A DNA stretch of 64,000 bases from Microcebus murinus (GCF_040939455.1 NC_134113.1:13254501-13318500); one strand, 5' to 3'. Counted from the stretch's first letter, positions 51,546-62,489 are shown. A program made the numbers and translations. Notes: generated by a model from the sequence alone, not told the origin.

Positions 51546-51931
51546 TGTATTCGTTTGCTAGGGTTGCCCAGAGTACCACAGGCTTAGTACCTTAAACAAC
51601 AGAGATTTATTTCCCTATCATTCTGCAGACTGGAAGTCTGAGTTCAAGGAGTCAGCAAAATTGGCTTCTGAGGCCTCTTTCTTTGGCCTACAGATGGTCG
51701 TCTTCTCCCTGTGTCCCCATGTGGTCTTCCCTCTGTGTGTGTCTTTGTCCAGATACCCTCTTTTCACAAGGACGCTAGTCAGATTGGGTTAGGACCCACC
51801 CCAATGACCTCATTTTAATGTAATTACCTCTTTAAAGGCCTAATCTCCAAATACAGTTACCTTCTAAGATACTGGGAGTCCAGGCTTCAACATGTGAATT
51901 TTCGGGAGTAGATGCAATTCAGCCCATAGCA
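51546..51931 (-). mobile_element. MLT1 (MaLR) solitary LTR, antisense, inside a MIR
   Basis: TGTATTCGTTTGCTAGGGTT, TACCTTAAACAACAGAGATT, TCTGAGGCCTCTTTCTTTGG, GGTCGTCTTCTCCCTGTGTC, ATTACCTCTTTAAAGGCCTA and ATTCAGCCCATAGCA are the reverse complement of a complete MLT1 LTR. Flanks GTTAA and TTTAT agree at three of five positions, a weak target duplication. Confidence 0.9.
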
Positions 51932-52015
51932 TTTATGAGATTAATAGATGTAAATATATGTAAAATTCTTCAGAATGGTGCCTGGCACAGAGTTTGGTGC
52001 ATAAGTGTTATTATT
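51932..52015 (+). mobile_element. MIR, right part of the split copy
   Basis: TTTATGAGATTAATAGATGT, AAAATTCTTCAGAATGGTGC, CTGGCACAGAGTTTGGTGCA and TAAGTGTTATTATTATAATC continue the MIR interrupted at 51540. Confidence 0.75.
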
Positions 52016-52104
52016 ATAATCATTATCTGTAATTTTAATAAATTTTATTTTCATGCTTTTGTCTGACACATATTATTCAATAAATATGAGCTGTTATTAA
52101 TTTA

Positions 52105-52215
52105 TTCTAGAAATACGCATTGATCGGCTATTGTGTGTCAGCTACTGTTCTGGGTGCAGGGATGGGGCTGGCTATGAGTAAGATAGATGAAGAATTTGTC
52201 CTCATGAAGTGTCAT
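52105..52215 (-). mobile_element. L2 3'-end, antisense
   Basis: ATTGATCGGCTATTGTGTGT, CAGCTACTGTTCTGGGTGCA, GGGATGGGGCTGGCTATGAG and TTTGTCCTCATGAAG are antisense L2. Confidence 0.7.
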
Positions 52216-52660
52216 TATCATTATTATTATGGTTATTATCATATCTTAGGCAATTCAATATCTACCAATCACACAACCTTAATTGTAAAAGCAAAGCCGT
52301 GGGTCTGTCAATCCATAAACCATCTGTTTGCTATTTGTCCTACGACTCGATGAAATTAAAGTCCAGTTCAGTGTGTTACCATGTCAAGGGTCCACTTTAC
52401 TGTAAAGTGGGACAGAACTTACCCATGTTTGTTCTTTCTTTCCTCGAACCCTCCTGATCTTTTCTCTGGATCACCGGCTTGCACCTGGGAGGCAGTCTGT
52501 CAACTCACTTAGAGCAACTCCCTTCCGCCTTCCTCGTCAATGCCCCCGCAGGTCTTACCTGTGTGGGCTGCAATTCTGCCTTCATGCTGCTTGTTCACCC
52601 TCCCCAGCTCTTATCCTGAGTTAGGCAGAACCCCTTTCATTTAAAAGCTAAGGAAACCCA
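52216..52660. other. Unassigned sequence
   Basis: A (TTA)n-like patch (52213-52235) lies at the left. Otherwise nothing nameable. Confidence 0.4.
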
Positions 52661-52664
52661 GCTT

Positions 52665-52945
52665 AAAACCCAAACTAGCAAAAAATGGAATTTATTGACC
52701 AACATAGATAAAAGTCCAAGACGCTCCAGGGGAACTGTCAGGTATCTCTCTCCATCGTTTGGTTCCGTCTTCAGCTCCACCGTCTTCAGTGTCACACGGG
52801 CTTGCTGGTGACAGTGGCGAGATGGCTCCCAGCAAGCTCAGTCTGGATCCTGTGAGCTCGCAGCTCCGGCAGGGAGAGGCCTTCTTTCCGCCAACGTTCC
52901 AGCAAAACTCCAGGGCTGTCTCATCATCTTCAACTGCTTCATAAA
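52665..52945. mobile_element. Old dispersed repeat, family unresolved (copy 2)
   Basis: CCCAAACTAGCAAAAAATGG, AATTTATTGACCAACATAG, AAGTCCAAGACGCTCCAGGG and CCAGCAAAACTCCAGGGCTG have the same order as 4880-5110. ERVL-class LTR is the leading guess. Confidence 0.45.
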
Positions 52946-53039
52946 CCCTGTCTCAGACTATTCATTTGATTCTGATGGGTCAGATTTGAGCATGGGCTGA
53001 GGACACCTGCAGGGCCTCATGGCTGGAGAGGGGACAATG

Positions 53040-53295
53040 AGCAGTTCCCCAAAGAAGATGCTGTTGCCAAAGGAAACAGGAATGGATGCAATTAGAGAAG
53101 CAAAACTTTGATGCCCGTAATAAATTTTATTTTCCATGCTGGTATCGGTGGAGACAATTTGAAATTGAAAGGTTCTGCAGTTTATTTTTAATGTTTTAAC
53201 ATGACACCATTTTTCTCAAGCGTTGGCTTTTCTTTTTCCTTCGCCTTGCTTCAAATAACATTGACACCATCGTTTTTGAGGTTGCCTAGGAAGAG
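53040..53295. promoter_or_regulatory. Candidate conserved noncoding block E
   Basis: Unique segment with ATGCAATTAGAGAAGC, CCGTAATAAATTTTATTTTC, CAATTTGAAATTGAAAGG and GTTTATTTTTAATGTTTTAA motifs, placed between two repeats. No frame or transposon accounts for it. Function is inferred. Confidence 0.25.
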
Positions 53296-53344
53296 CAAGT
53301 GAGATGAGAAGATCTCGAATTGCACCTTGAGGGGCTCTGACATT

Positions 53345-53680
53345 TGAAGTCTAAGGTAGGGGAGGATGTGAAGGTAAGAGGACTGAGGTGGAGCTTCCAG
53401 GGAGGTGGGAGAAAGAGCAGGCGAGTGTGTGCCCCAAAAGCCAAAAGAAGGGGGACGGTCTCGTCACCAATGCTGACAACTGCCGCAAGATCAAGCAACA
53501 TAAATGTGGAAAATGTTCATTGGATTTAGCCATGTGCAGATCTTTGGAGACCTTCTCAGGAGATATTTCCGTAGAGTGGTGAAGACAGATAAGAGTGAGA
53601 TGAGGACTATGTGGGAGGTGAGAAAACAAATGCATATATCTCCTTTGAGGAAGAGTGGAAGAAAAATGTGGTGGGAGATG
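53345..53680 (-). mobile_element. L2 LINE, antisense, internal region
   Basis: TGCTGACAACTGCCGCAAGA, TGTTCATTGGATTTAGCCAT, GAGACCTTCTCAGGAGATAT, TTCCGTAGAGTGGTGAAGAC and TGGGAGGTGAGAAAACAAAT follow antisense L2. The 130-codon frame across it has no domain. Confidence 0.8.
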
Positions 53681-53924
53681 CATCAGCCGCCCCGAATTCC
53701 AGCATTCAGCTCGGTGTCATACTCAAGTGGCAAAGAGACAAAGGTGCCAACCGAGCTAGGAGCAGACAAGTGGATGAGATGGAAGGAGAGCTCTGGGCCC
53801 CCTTGGGCTGCACATGTGGCCAAGGGACCACTGACGGCTGCCTGCTCCAGGGAGAGGACACCGAGTTTCCAAGGGAAATTGGCAGCAGAAGTCTAGGGGT
53901 GGAGCAGAGTGAATATAGAAGCAA

Positions 53925-54905
53925 ATAACCAAAAGCACAGACGCCAGCACATATATCAACCCGTAAAAAACAGATGGCACCAAACAAACAAGAACAAAAA
54001 CCCAACCCAAAATGATGGGGGGGGGGCTGTTCAAAGGAATACACCAACCAGTTGGAAGAGCTCCCAATGGTCAATGCTGGATCAATTTGAGCAACATTTA
54101 TGAAATAGTATTGAATTATAACCCAAAGTATAAAATAAACATCATGAGTTCACACTGATATAAATAAATGACTAGATGAATAAATAAATGGTGGATAAGA
54201 GACAAATCTCCTGTGCAGAATTCCAAATAGCATTTGTGGATGTTCCACCCTCAAGAAGGTGAAACATAACTTCCCACTTCTTAAGCGTGGGCTGTACAGA
54301 GCGACTTCCTTCCAAAGAGTCCGGTGTGAAAAGTGGCAAATAACTTTACACTGGAGAAACCTGACAACCATTACATTAGCCCAGGTTGTCAAGGGCAATG
54401 TCAACAGCGATTAGCCATGCTGATAGTGTGCACCTTTGATGTGATATGATAAAAATGGTGCTTTCCCTCTGAGACGGTCTTCCCCAAAACCCATAGCCCC
54501 GATCTCATTGTGAGAAAAACATCAGATAAATCCCAACTGAGGGACAGTCTACAAAATAGCCACCCAGTACCCCTCCTAACTGTCAAAGTCAGCAAAAACA
54601 AGGGAAGTAGGAGAAAAATGTCACAACCAGGAGGTGCCTAAGGAAACATGATGACTAAATGTCATAGGATATCCTGAGTGGAATCCCGGAACAGAAACGG
54701 GACATTAGGGAAAAACTTAGGAAATTTGAATCAAATGTGGACTTTAGTTAATAATAATGTGTAATATTGGTATACTAATTGTGACAAAGGTGCTGTAGTA
54801 ATGTAAGATAGTAATAACAAAAGAAACTGAGTGTACAATATATGGGAACTGTCTGTACTGTCTTTGCAATAATTCTGTAGATGAAAAACTGTTCAAAAAT
54901 GAAAT
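53925..54905 (+). mobile_element. L1 3' region, ~1 kb
   Basis: GTATTGAATTATAACCCAAA, ATCATGAGTTCACACTGATA, GATTAGCCATGCTGATAGTG, AACTGAGGGACAGTCTACAA, TGTCACAACCAGGAGGTGCC, AAATGTCATAGGATATCCTG, GGAACTGTCTGTACTGTC and TTCTGTAGATGAAAAACTG run in L1M 3' UTR order and match 20395-20935. No intact frame. Confidence 0.85.
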
Positions 54906-55645
54906 GTTTATTAACAACACAAGACAGATGGCATCAGATGAAGAGTGTTTCGGGGTCGCCGCACCCCTGGGGGATGCTCTGACCAGCCGCTCTGCAACAA
55001 TTGCCAATAAAGATCCCAAGGATTTGAGATGAATTCAAACACCCTGTTTCCCTCCTCCCCTGCACATAAAACACTCTCCCTCTCTTTCACTTAGATTCCC
55101 ACTTGCAGAGAAACAGAAGGGAAACACTCTGAAAATTAATTAGTTGTAAAATCTAAAGGACAAGTTTAAAACACTAGACTTTTGAGTACTGCCTTGGACC
55201 CGTCTGATGGGGCAGAGACTCACGTGGGCCATCAGAATGGTGTTGGAGACATAAAGAAGCTCCTTTTACATCACCCAGCTGAAACTGTGGATAAACGTGC
55301 AACTCTTTTATCCATGGAGCCGTGTTGTCCAAGATTCTAAAAAGTCCCGGTGCAGCATGTACCTGCGCCGCACAGGGATTACAATCCCCAAACCTGAAAT
55401 AAGGTCAAGTCGTCCTGAGGCTGCCGCCACAACGCCAAAAGGCAAGTGCTGTGCAGGCCCTGTGCAGGCCGGCCTGCAGAAGACAAGGAGGGCCTGGGGA
55501 GGGAAGGGCTCTTTCCTAGGTGGAGTTCCTTGCAAGGAACTTGTCCTACAAATTCACCACACTCTGGAGGTGGATTGTGAAGCCTGCTTCATGCAGGCGC
55601 TATGGCAGCTGGAATGAAGAAATTCAAACTTGCCCCTGAACCACC
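54906..55645. other. Unassigned sequence
   Basis: Frames of 75-106 codons on both strands (55297-55617) have no domain. No repeat named. Confidence 0.4.
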
Positions 55646-55651
55646 CTTTAC

Positions 55652-55873
55652 AGCAGCAGTCCCCAACCTTTTTGACACCAGGGACTGGTTGCATGGAAGA
55701 TAATTTTTCCACAGATTGGGGTTGGGGGTTGGAGTTCAGACGGTGATGTGAGCGATGGGGAGCAGCTGTACAAGCAGATGAAGCTTTGCTAGCTCGCCTT
55801 CCGCTCGCCTCCTGCTGTGCGGCCCAGTTCCTAACGGGCCACCAACAGGTACCAGTCTGCAGCATGGGGGTGA
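55652..55873. mobile_element. hAT-Charlie MITE, MER1-like
   Basis: The left end AGCAGTCCCCAACCTTTTTG, then ACACCAGGGACTGGTTGCAT, GTGATGTGAGCGATGGGGAG, TTCCGCTCGCCTCCTGCTGT and CGGCCCAGTTCCTAACGGGC follow a very common hAT element ('CAGGGGTCCCCAACCTTTTTGGCACCAGGG'). The centre is deleted and the right terminus decayed. Confidence 0.8.
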
Positions 55874-56385
55874 GGGGCTGCAGCTTTAGGGGACTCTCAG
55901 CTGGAGAGATTCAGCTGGTCCCAACTGATGTTAGCGTCTCTTTCCCCGGAACATAAGAAATGGCATTCCTAGTACAAGCCTATAACGCCATCAAAAATGA
56001 TGCACCTGGTTTTTCTTCTTATTTTTCCATATTTAGGCGGGAAACTAGACCACCGATTGTTCCCTGTTTTGGGAGCTGGTGAGGAGTTGGGGAAGGAAGG
56101 AGGTTGTTTGGCCTTGGGGAGCATCACTTAACATGCAACTGATTTTATAAAAAAGTTTAGCAGATTCAAACTAACTAATGTACAGTATAATAGTAAGCAA
56201 GTGTACAATGGCTGACTGTGGTAGCAGGGCCTGAAAGAAGGGAACCAAGGATTGCTAGGGAATACCGGATGAGATAGGAGACCCAGTGGCAAGAAATCCA
56301 CTCCCTTGCTCGTGATTAGGAAGGTTGGCCCCTTGCCTCAAATCCCAAGTGCAGGTTGGGGTATCCCACAAGATTAGCCCAGAGT
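55874..56385. other. Unassigned sequence
   Basis: No repeat or gene named. Confidence 0.4.
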
Positions 56386-56387
56386 TC

Positions 56388-56527
56388 AGTGGTCCCTACC
56401 CTTCCCCCTGTACCCCTGACTCTGAATCAGCAGACCTGGGGTAGAATCCATAAATTTGCATTTCTAACAAGCTTCCAAGTGATGCTCACAGCTGGACCAT
56501 GGACCCCACTTTGTGTAGCACTGGTCT
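56388..56527. mobile_element. MER5-type hAT element, copy 1
   Basis: AGTGGTCCCTACCCTTCCCC, GACTCTGAATCAGCAGACCT, GGGGTAGAATCCATAAATTT, GCATTTCTAACAAGCTTCCA and AGTGATGCTCACAGCTGGAC end in TGTAGCACTGGT, as MER5 elements do. Confidence 0.75.
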
Positions 56528-56564
56528 GAAAAATAAAAATTTTTAACTATTACTTTACTATTCC

Positions 56565-56683
56565 CTGATTTCCTTCTCCAGAGATTCTGATTCAATGGGC
56601 CTGAGCTGGTGTCCAGGTGTTTTGGTACTTTATAAGAGCTCCCAGGTGATTCTAATGTATAACCAGGGTTGATAAGCACTGCC
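56565..56683. mobile_element. MER5-type hAT element, copy 2
   Basis: CAGAGATTCTGATTCAATGG, TTTTGGTACTTTATAAGAGC, TCCCAGGTGATTCTAATGTA and AACCAGGGTTGATAAGCACT match MER5A. It is ~40 bases after copy 1 in the same orientation. Confidence 0.8.
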
Positions 56684-56701
56684 ATAGCCCATGGGGAACT
56701 T

Positions 56702-56705
<4 letters not shown>

Positions 56706-56790
<85 letters not shown>

Positions 56791-56809
56791 CACACACACA
56801 CACACGCAC
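56706..56809. repeat. (TC)n(AC)n compound microsatellite
   Basis: About 26 TC units then about 26 AC units with two GC interruptions. The largest pure dinucleotide tract in the window and likely very polymorphic. It encodes artefactual SLSL/THTH frames. Confidence 0.95.
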
Positions 56810-57295
56810 TGGCATAGAGCAGGAGGCATGGAAGACGTCTGGTGGGGTCTGATCAGGCGAGGGTCAGAAAAAGCTGTCTAAGGAGAAACCCAGCATAACA
56901 GCCCCTAATTCCCTAGGACACTAGGAGGACAGCAAAGGCCCCAGGGAGTTGGAGTGTAGTGATCGGGGGTGGGTGTGGCTTATATTATGGGAGTTCCAGG
57001 AGTTCAACTCTTGGATGACGCTTTGCAATCCGTGGTGCAGTACGGATGCAGGGAGAGCACATCCAGAAGAACTTAAAAGTATATGGAAGGTTCCTTCTAG
57101 CCAAGCGATGCCTCAGGCTTTGCAAAATTTGGTGTAACAATCCAACAAATGCCAAGTAGAATTAGACACATGGTAGCTTTTGGCCTAGAACTGCAGATGG
57201 CAAGCCCGTAGCAGGTAGCTTTGCCTGGCAGCGTGAGAGCTAGGGGACAACCTAACCCGTCACAATAACCCAAGCTGCCCGGAATGGGCACTCCA
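56810..57295. other. Unassigned sequence
   Basis: Nothing nameable. Confidence 0.4.
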
Positions 57296-57297
57296 TG

Positions 57298-57410
57298 CAA
57301 GCAGGGCCCTTGTCCTGTTCTCCTCCTCACACCCCTGCCCAGCACAGGGCCTGGCGCACAACAGAGGGTCAACAACCGTGTGTTCATGGAACGAGCAAAG
57401 GAAGGAAGGA
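57298..57410 (+). mobile_element. L2 3'-end fragment
   Basis: CAGGGCCCTTGTCCTGTTCT, CTGCCCAGCACAGGGCCTGG and CGCACAACAGAGGGTCAACA are a diverged L2 tail. Confidence 0.65.
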
Positions 57411-60000
57411 ATCTGAGCAAAGCCACATTGATGATCTGCAGCCCTTAGAAACTCTGATCCAGTGGGTAGGAATAACACAAACACCCATTTATCAACAACA
57501 AAGAAGTGAGATTTCTGCAGTGCTTTGGGCGTCTCAAAGAAAACATCTAGATGCACATATATCCAGACAGCAATTTATACTGTGCCGTATGTAATGGGAA
57601 GAAAAAAGACCCAAATCCTATTGATATCAGAGTGAGGGTATGGAGGGTTGTTTTTGGTTTATTTGTTTTGTAGCTTTTTCCCTAACAATTGAAAGTTATT
57701 AGGAAGAGGCAAAAGAAAAACTCAGTCTGAAAACATTCTTAGCCTCTGCCCCAAGTGAACCTCTTTTGAATATCAAAATACAGCTCATGAAAACAAACCC
57801 TTAAAACTAGAATACATTCCCACGCTCTCCATGAAAGATTCAAGAGCTGGGACAGATATCTGAGGCTTTACATCCAAACTGTACTACAGGGCAGCAGTCC
57901 CCAGCCAGCGAGCGGGACCCAGGCAGGAACTCAGCCGCCCTGACTGCCAAGGGGCGCAGCTCCACCCTGGGGTGACACACACCTGCCAGCATGGCGCCAG
58001 CTCTCTCCTAGCTTCCACCGAACACACCGCTCAGGTTAAATGTTCGTACTTCCCAAAGGACTTTTAACTGAAAAATCTCACAGAGCACATCGTGTGTCAG
58101 ACTCAAGGAACCTGGTGAATCACTTGTCTGAGGAGCTGAACGTGGTGAACTCGGTGACCCCACAGGTCATCGAGATGTTCGTAGGCTCCTTTTGTTCCAT
58201 ACAGACCCATAATGGATCCTCTTTTGGATTGGAAGTAACCCAGCAAATAAGCAAAAGCTCTGCATCTGGAGTGGAAATTGCATGCATCCTGGAATTGATG
58301 CAGGAAAGTGGGATAAGGTTGTGCTGCTTGTCCCCCTCTGGATAAGGGTAGCCCTCAGAAGCAGGCTTAAGGTAAGCCCTGAAGAAATAGTTTACGAGAG
58401 ACCCTTCGTAGCACCCTGAGATAAGGACAGCAATATAACCATGAGTAAGAAAGCAGAGTAAAGCAATATGTCAAGTGAGTGGCTCAGGTGCTAACCACTG
58501 TACATGGGTTTGCCCCTCTCAGGTCTCCGTGCCAGTTGGAAGCAGAGAAGTAGAAGGGACCCTTTGAAGTGCCTCTAACAACTCACACCTCACTAAAATT
58601 GTCAGGAGTAAAACCTTGGGTCCACCATACCAAAGTAAAGAGGTGTCCTTGGAAGAAGAGAAAGCAAGCCCACAGTGGAGGGGCAAGGCTTTAAAAAAGT
58701 ATCTGTTTGAGAAGGGAAAAATGAAAATGTTGATATTTTTGCTAACCTTTTTTAAATTATTTGCTCTGTATAGGATGCAGAGACAACTCCTTAGTGAGGA
58801 TTTCCTCGGGCTATGGCCTCTTCTGTTGATCTGTCTTGCTGCTGGGTTTGTCATCTTAAACCTTGTTTGGTTCTGTATGTGATTTCTGAATTTGCAGAAG
58901 CTGGTCTCTAGGATCACCTACAGGATACAACTGACAGCTCTGTACTCAGAAGTCCTGTGTTTCTTTTCTAACCTAGCCCTGTATCAGACATTGTGTACAG
59001 GGTGACAGTCCATTTGGCCTTGTCATTCCTCACTGTTGTAGTTGTTGCTTATGACTGTTTATGCCTGGTAATCTGTTGTTACAAATATACTGCCAAAGCT
59101 TTGCAATGGCATACATAAGTATAAACCTCCCATCTAACACGTTGCCCCAATTCAGCAGGAAGTAGAATGATGACTACTCTGCCCCTCCTCCACAGATATG
59201 GAAGAGTAAAATTGATATTGGAGAATATGTAACAGAGAGAATGGCCTGGAAAAAAAGCGGCAAAAATGCTTTCTGTCTCTTTAAACCTTCTCACTTTTTT
59301 TGAGAACTAAAATCTGCACCCCTGCCTCCAGCCAGTGGTTGTGAGGGTCAGGAGAATGTCCTTTGATCTTTGTGCTACAACAAAACTGTCTGGCAGAGGG
59401 TGGGAGTCCTGGGTGGAGGTCACAGGATTGTCTTCAGCAGAAATGGGATGGAAACAGGACAATCAGGATCATAGACTGTAGTTGAACAGCAATTGCTTGA
59501 AGCTGAGAACCCACCCTTTAACACTTCTGGACTTCTGCTTATTATTAGGACAGTGGAAATTTTAGACAGTAGTCTCCATCCTCCTCATTTGCCAGCAAAT
59601 TAATACAATCCTCTTTCTTTCTCCTAAAAAACTAAAATAAATACATAAATAAATAAAAGTATAGAGGCCCCCAAAATGTTAGAATCATAGGTTCCAGTAT
59701 AGAATTGGGGGAACAAGTGGTCAGCTACAAATGGAGGAGGTAAACATTCATACTTGTGCCATCCACAAAGATAATTGCCTGTAAGCAATTTACCTGCCCA
59801 ACGGACAGGCCCTCTTAGAGAGTCCACCTCCAGGATCTGCTTTCCTGGGTTCAGAAATATGTTTTGACTTAAACTGGTGATTTTTTTTTTAACATGATCA
59901 AGGACTGAATTGAACATATTGGCTGAAAAGTCAAGATCCCACTGAACTATTCCATAATTCTGATAGACCTAAGAGCTTTTTTCACCTCCTACCCTGGAGA
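57411..60000. other. Mostly unique sequence, ~2.6 kb
   Basis: I recognise no transposon with confidence in this longest unassigned stretch. Frames of 101 codons (58040-58345, plus) and 132 codons (58519-58917, minus) exist but lack domains, and no flanking splice signals stand out. A 10-T run lies near 59881-59890. Confidence 0.45.
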
Positions 60001-60080
60001 GATGATTACTAGGAGGAGGATTACTAGGAGGGATGATTACTAGGAGGATTACTAGGATTATTAAGAGGTTGATTACTAGG
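60001..60080. repeat. Minisatellite, ~15-base unit, 5-6 copies
   Basis: GATGATTACTAGGAG, GAGGATTACTAGGAG, GGATGATTACTAGGAG, GATTACTAG, GATTATTAAGAG and GTTGATTACTAGG follow one another. Confidence 0.9.
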
Positions 60081-60204
60081 AAGCCCTAACAAAAGCTGCT
60101 TTCATGGTATCTGTAGTGTACGTTGGCATTCATGACCTGTTCTGGGACCCCTCATTTAAGAAGTGGAAAATAATTTCATCTATTATGCATTTATTCTAAA
60201 TATA

Positions 60205-60467
60205 ATTGCTCCTACTTCCATTAAGTCATTTATTGACCATTTACTATATACTGTGCACACTGGGGACAGGGACAATGGACAAGCCCCCATCCTCAAGTAA
60301 CTCACAGTCTCGTGAAAAAGACAAATGGTCTGTGATAGTACAGTTTGTGCTGAGACGAGAAGAATTTGCAGAGAGGAAACTCAACCCATGTTAAGGGAAT
60401 TGGGAAAGGCTTTCTGGAAGAACTGATATCTGAATCATGTTTTGAAGGACAAGAAAGAGTTGGTCTA
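60205..60467 (-). mobile_element. L2 LINE 3' region, antisense, part 1
   Basis: AGTCATTTATTGACCATTTA, CTGGGGACAGGGACAATGGA, CCATCCTCAAGTAACTCACA, AAAGGCTTTCTGGAAGAACT and GATATCTGAATCATG follow antisense L2 up to the MLT1 insertion. Confidence 0.85.
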
Positions 60468-60837
60468 TGCTATGGACTGAATTGTGTCACTGCAAAATTC
60501 ATATGTAGAAGGTTTAACCCAAAGTGATGGTATCTGGAGCTGGGACCTTTGGGAGGCAATTAGAGTTGGATGAGGTATGAGGGTGAGTCCTTATGGGATC
60601 AGTGGCTTTATATGAAGAGGGAAATAGAGAAAGATCACTCTCTCTCTACCAGAAGAAGACACAGAAAGAAGGTGGCCAGCCCTCTGCAAGCCAGGAAGAG
60701 AGCCCTCGTCAGGAATGAATCTCTTGGCACATTGATCTTGTACTTTCCATTCTCCAGAACTGTGAGAAATAAATGTTTGTTGTTGAAGCCTCCTGGTCTG
60801 TGATGTTTTGTTATAGCAGCCCAAGCAGTCTAATATA
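60468..60837 (+). mobile_element. MLT1 (MaLR) solitary LTR with target-site duplication
   Basis: TGCTATGGACTGAATTGTGT, AAAATTCATATGTAGAAGGT, GACCTTTGGGAGGCAATTAG, AGGAAGAGAGCCCTCGTCAG, TTCTCCAGAACTGTGAGAAA and AGTCTAATATA form a complete LTR. Flanks GTCTA (60463-60467) and GTTTA (60838-60842) agree at four of five positions. Solitary, non-coding. Confidence 0.9.
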
Positions 60838-60970
60838 GTTTAGTAACAAGGGGAAGGAATGGGCATTCCAAGCAGCCCGAACAACATAGAAGGGTGGAAG
60901 GAACACTCCAGGTAGCAGGAGCAGTAGCAGAGTCCCAGAGGGATGAGAGAGCTTGCTGTGTTCTGGAGCT
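60838..60970 (-). mobile_element. L2 LINE, antisense, part 2
   Basis: GGAATGGGCATTCCAAGCAG, GGAACACTCCAGGTAGCAGG, AGCAGTAGCAGAGTCCCAGA and GGGATGAGAGAGCTTGC resume the L2 cut at 60467. Confidence 0.8.
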
Positions 60971-61325
60971 ATGAGCACTTCTAGATGCCTGAATTACAGG
61001 GTTCCCATATGACTGGTCCTACAAGGGAGGTAGCAATGACAGTGATAATTAGAAGTTCAAGACAACTGATACCCAAGAGCTAAATTGCACACTATCAACC
61101 CCAATTAGTATGTGCATTCAAGGAAGGGCAAGTTCAGCGAGTGCCAAGGGCCAGGGCAGGAGGCAGGGGGTAGGGAGGATTTCTTGGAGTGGATGTGGAC
61201 AGCAGAGAGGAATACCACCCAAGGCCCAGAATGGAATCCAGTACATTCCCATTTTGCCTTCATTGTAAAGTGAGCATGGCTTGCCTCTCTCTCCCCACCC
61301 CCCTTTGCAAAGTTTGCATTCCACA
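60971..61325. other. Unassigned sequence
   Basis: No repeat or gene named; opposing frames of 89-94 codons lack domains. Confidence 0.4.
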
Positions 61326-61329
61326 GGAA

Positions 61330-61920
61330 GCTGTTTAGGGGCATGTATTTGCTTGAGGCAGATGGAGAGGTCATGGCTTTGGTAAATGTGCATGGAGCTC
61401 ATTCAAATCAGATGGATTAAATCACATTTTGGCAAAAGGATTTTCAAAAGCCTTTGCCAGGCTGGTTATATAGAGGCAGCTTGGCTGATCATCTGACACC
61501 CTTCCACATGTTGAGATATACATCTATAGCAACCTTTTAGGGCACTTACCCAGTAAAAAAAAATTAAATTATGCATTGAAGTGGAGGCGTGATATGCAAG
61601 GGAGAGACAACAGCATTTCTATTAAACCACTTAGCACCACCGTCCTCAGCCACTTGGGACCGGAAAGATGGTCTGTTTAAGGGTGGTGTTTAAAAAAACT
61701 TGTTCCAAGGCACTTACAGAAATAGTTTTTTTCTAACAATTAAGACACATTTTCAGATATTTTGCTCTGGTGGGGTATTTCAGAAACATTTATGTCTTTA
61801 AATGCCAGATTCTTCCGACTGGTTATTGCAGAAGTATTAAAAAAAATCTATTTGAAAATAATTGTTTCAGAATGCATCCAGTGGTAGTGGTTCAGCATGG
61901 GGAATTTTTTAATCCTTTTC
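61330..61920. promoter_or_regulatory. Candidate conserved noncoding block F
   Basis: About 590 bases of non-repeat sequence with GATGGATTAAATCACATTTT, AATTAAATTATGCATTGAAG, CTAACAATTAAGACAC, TTGAAAATAATTGTTTCAGA and GGCTGATCATCTGAC motifs. Homeodomain-like cores are dense and no frame is long. The absence of any repeat over 600 bases in this window is itself uncommon. Function is inferred. Confidence 0.3.
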
Positions 61921-62485
61921 AACCTTTTGAATAAATCCAGAGAGTACCTCGGGACCCCCAAGGACCTTAATGCCTGGCTCCCTACTGTATCCTCTTCTCT
62001 TGAAACTCTTCAGGTGACCTGCTACATTCAAATACTATCAAGGTGTCAATAATTAACCAAAGATTTTATAGTGGTAGGTGCTTTTGTTTCTCTATGCCAT
62101 TGCCTTTGCCTAGAATGAATTTTTGTCACTGTTTGTCTGGCAAACCCCTTTCTAGGCCCTTTGAAATAAACAGAAACATGACTTCCTCTGGATCCCTAAG
62201 ATAACAGTTATTCATTTCCTCTCTTCTGCAGCAACCAGTTCAGTCCCCACTCTTGGCCACTTGGGCAGAGTGTATGAGCTGCTGCTCCTCTCCCCACTAC
62301 CTTAAAACAATGGGGCGTCAGAAACAGCTTCAGAACATGACCCTTCGCTCCCCACCCACCCCATACACACACCCTCCCTAGGCCTGCCCTGTGCTTGTTC
62401 CAGAGCTCTGTGAAGCTCAGGTGGGCATGTTCCTATCTGATAAGCATCCATTCTGTGTATGTTCTCTTAATGGGCCTACGGGCAT
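61921..62485. other. Unassigned sequence, weak L2-like centre
   Basis: CATTGCCTTTGCCTAGAATG, GGCAAACCCCTTTCTAGGCC (62098-62160) may be an L2 sense fragment. The rest is not named. Confidence 0.4.
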
Positions 62486-62489
62486 GGGG

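Noticed and set aside
53504..53928. 130- and 105-codon frames, plus strand
   Set aside because: They begin in antisense L2 and have no domain; two frames share the same bases.
56464..56881. Frames with RERERE, SLSLSL and THTHTH
   Set aside because: Pure translation of the (TC)n(AC)n microsatellite.
58040..58345. 101-codon frame in unique sequence
   Set aside because: No domain, no convincing splice or start context, and a length expected by chance in 64 kb on six frames. Kept only as part of the unassigned block.
60001..60080. CRISPR-like array
   Set aside because: Units are contiguous without unique spacers and the genome is mammalian. It is a minisatellite.
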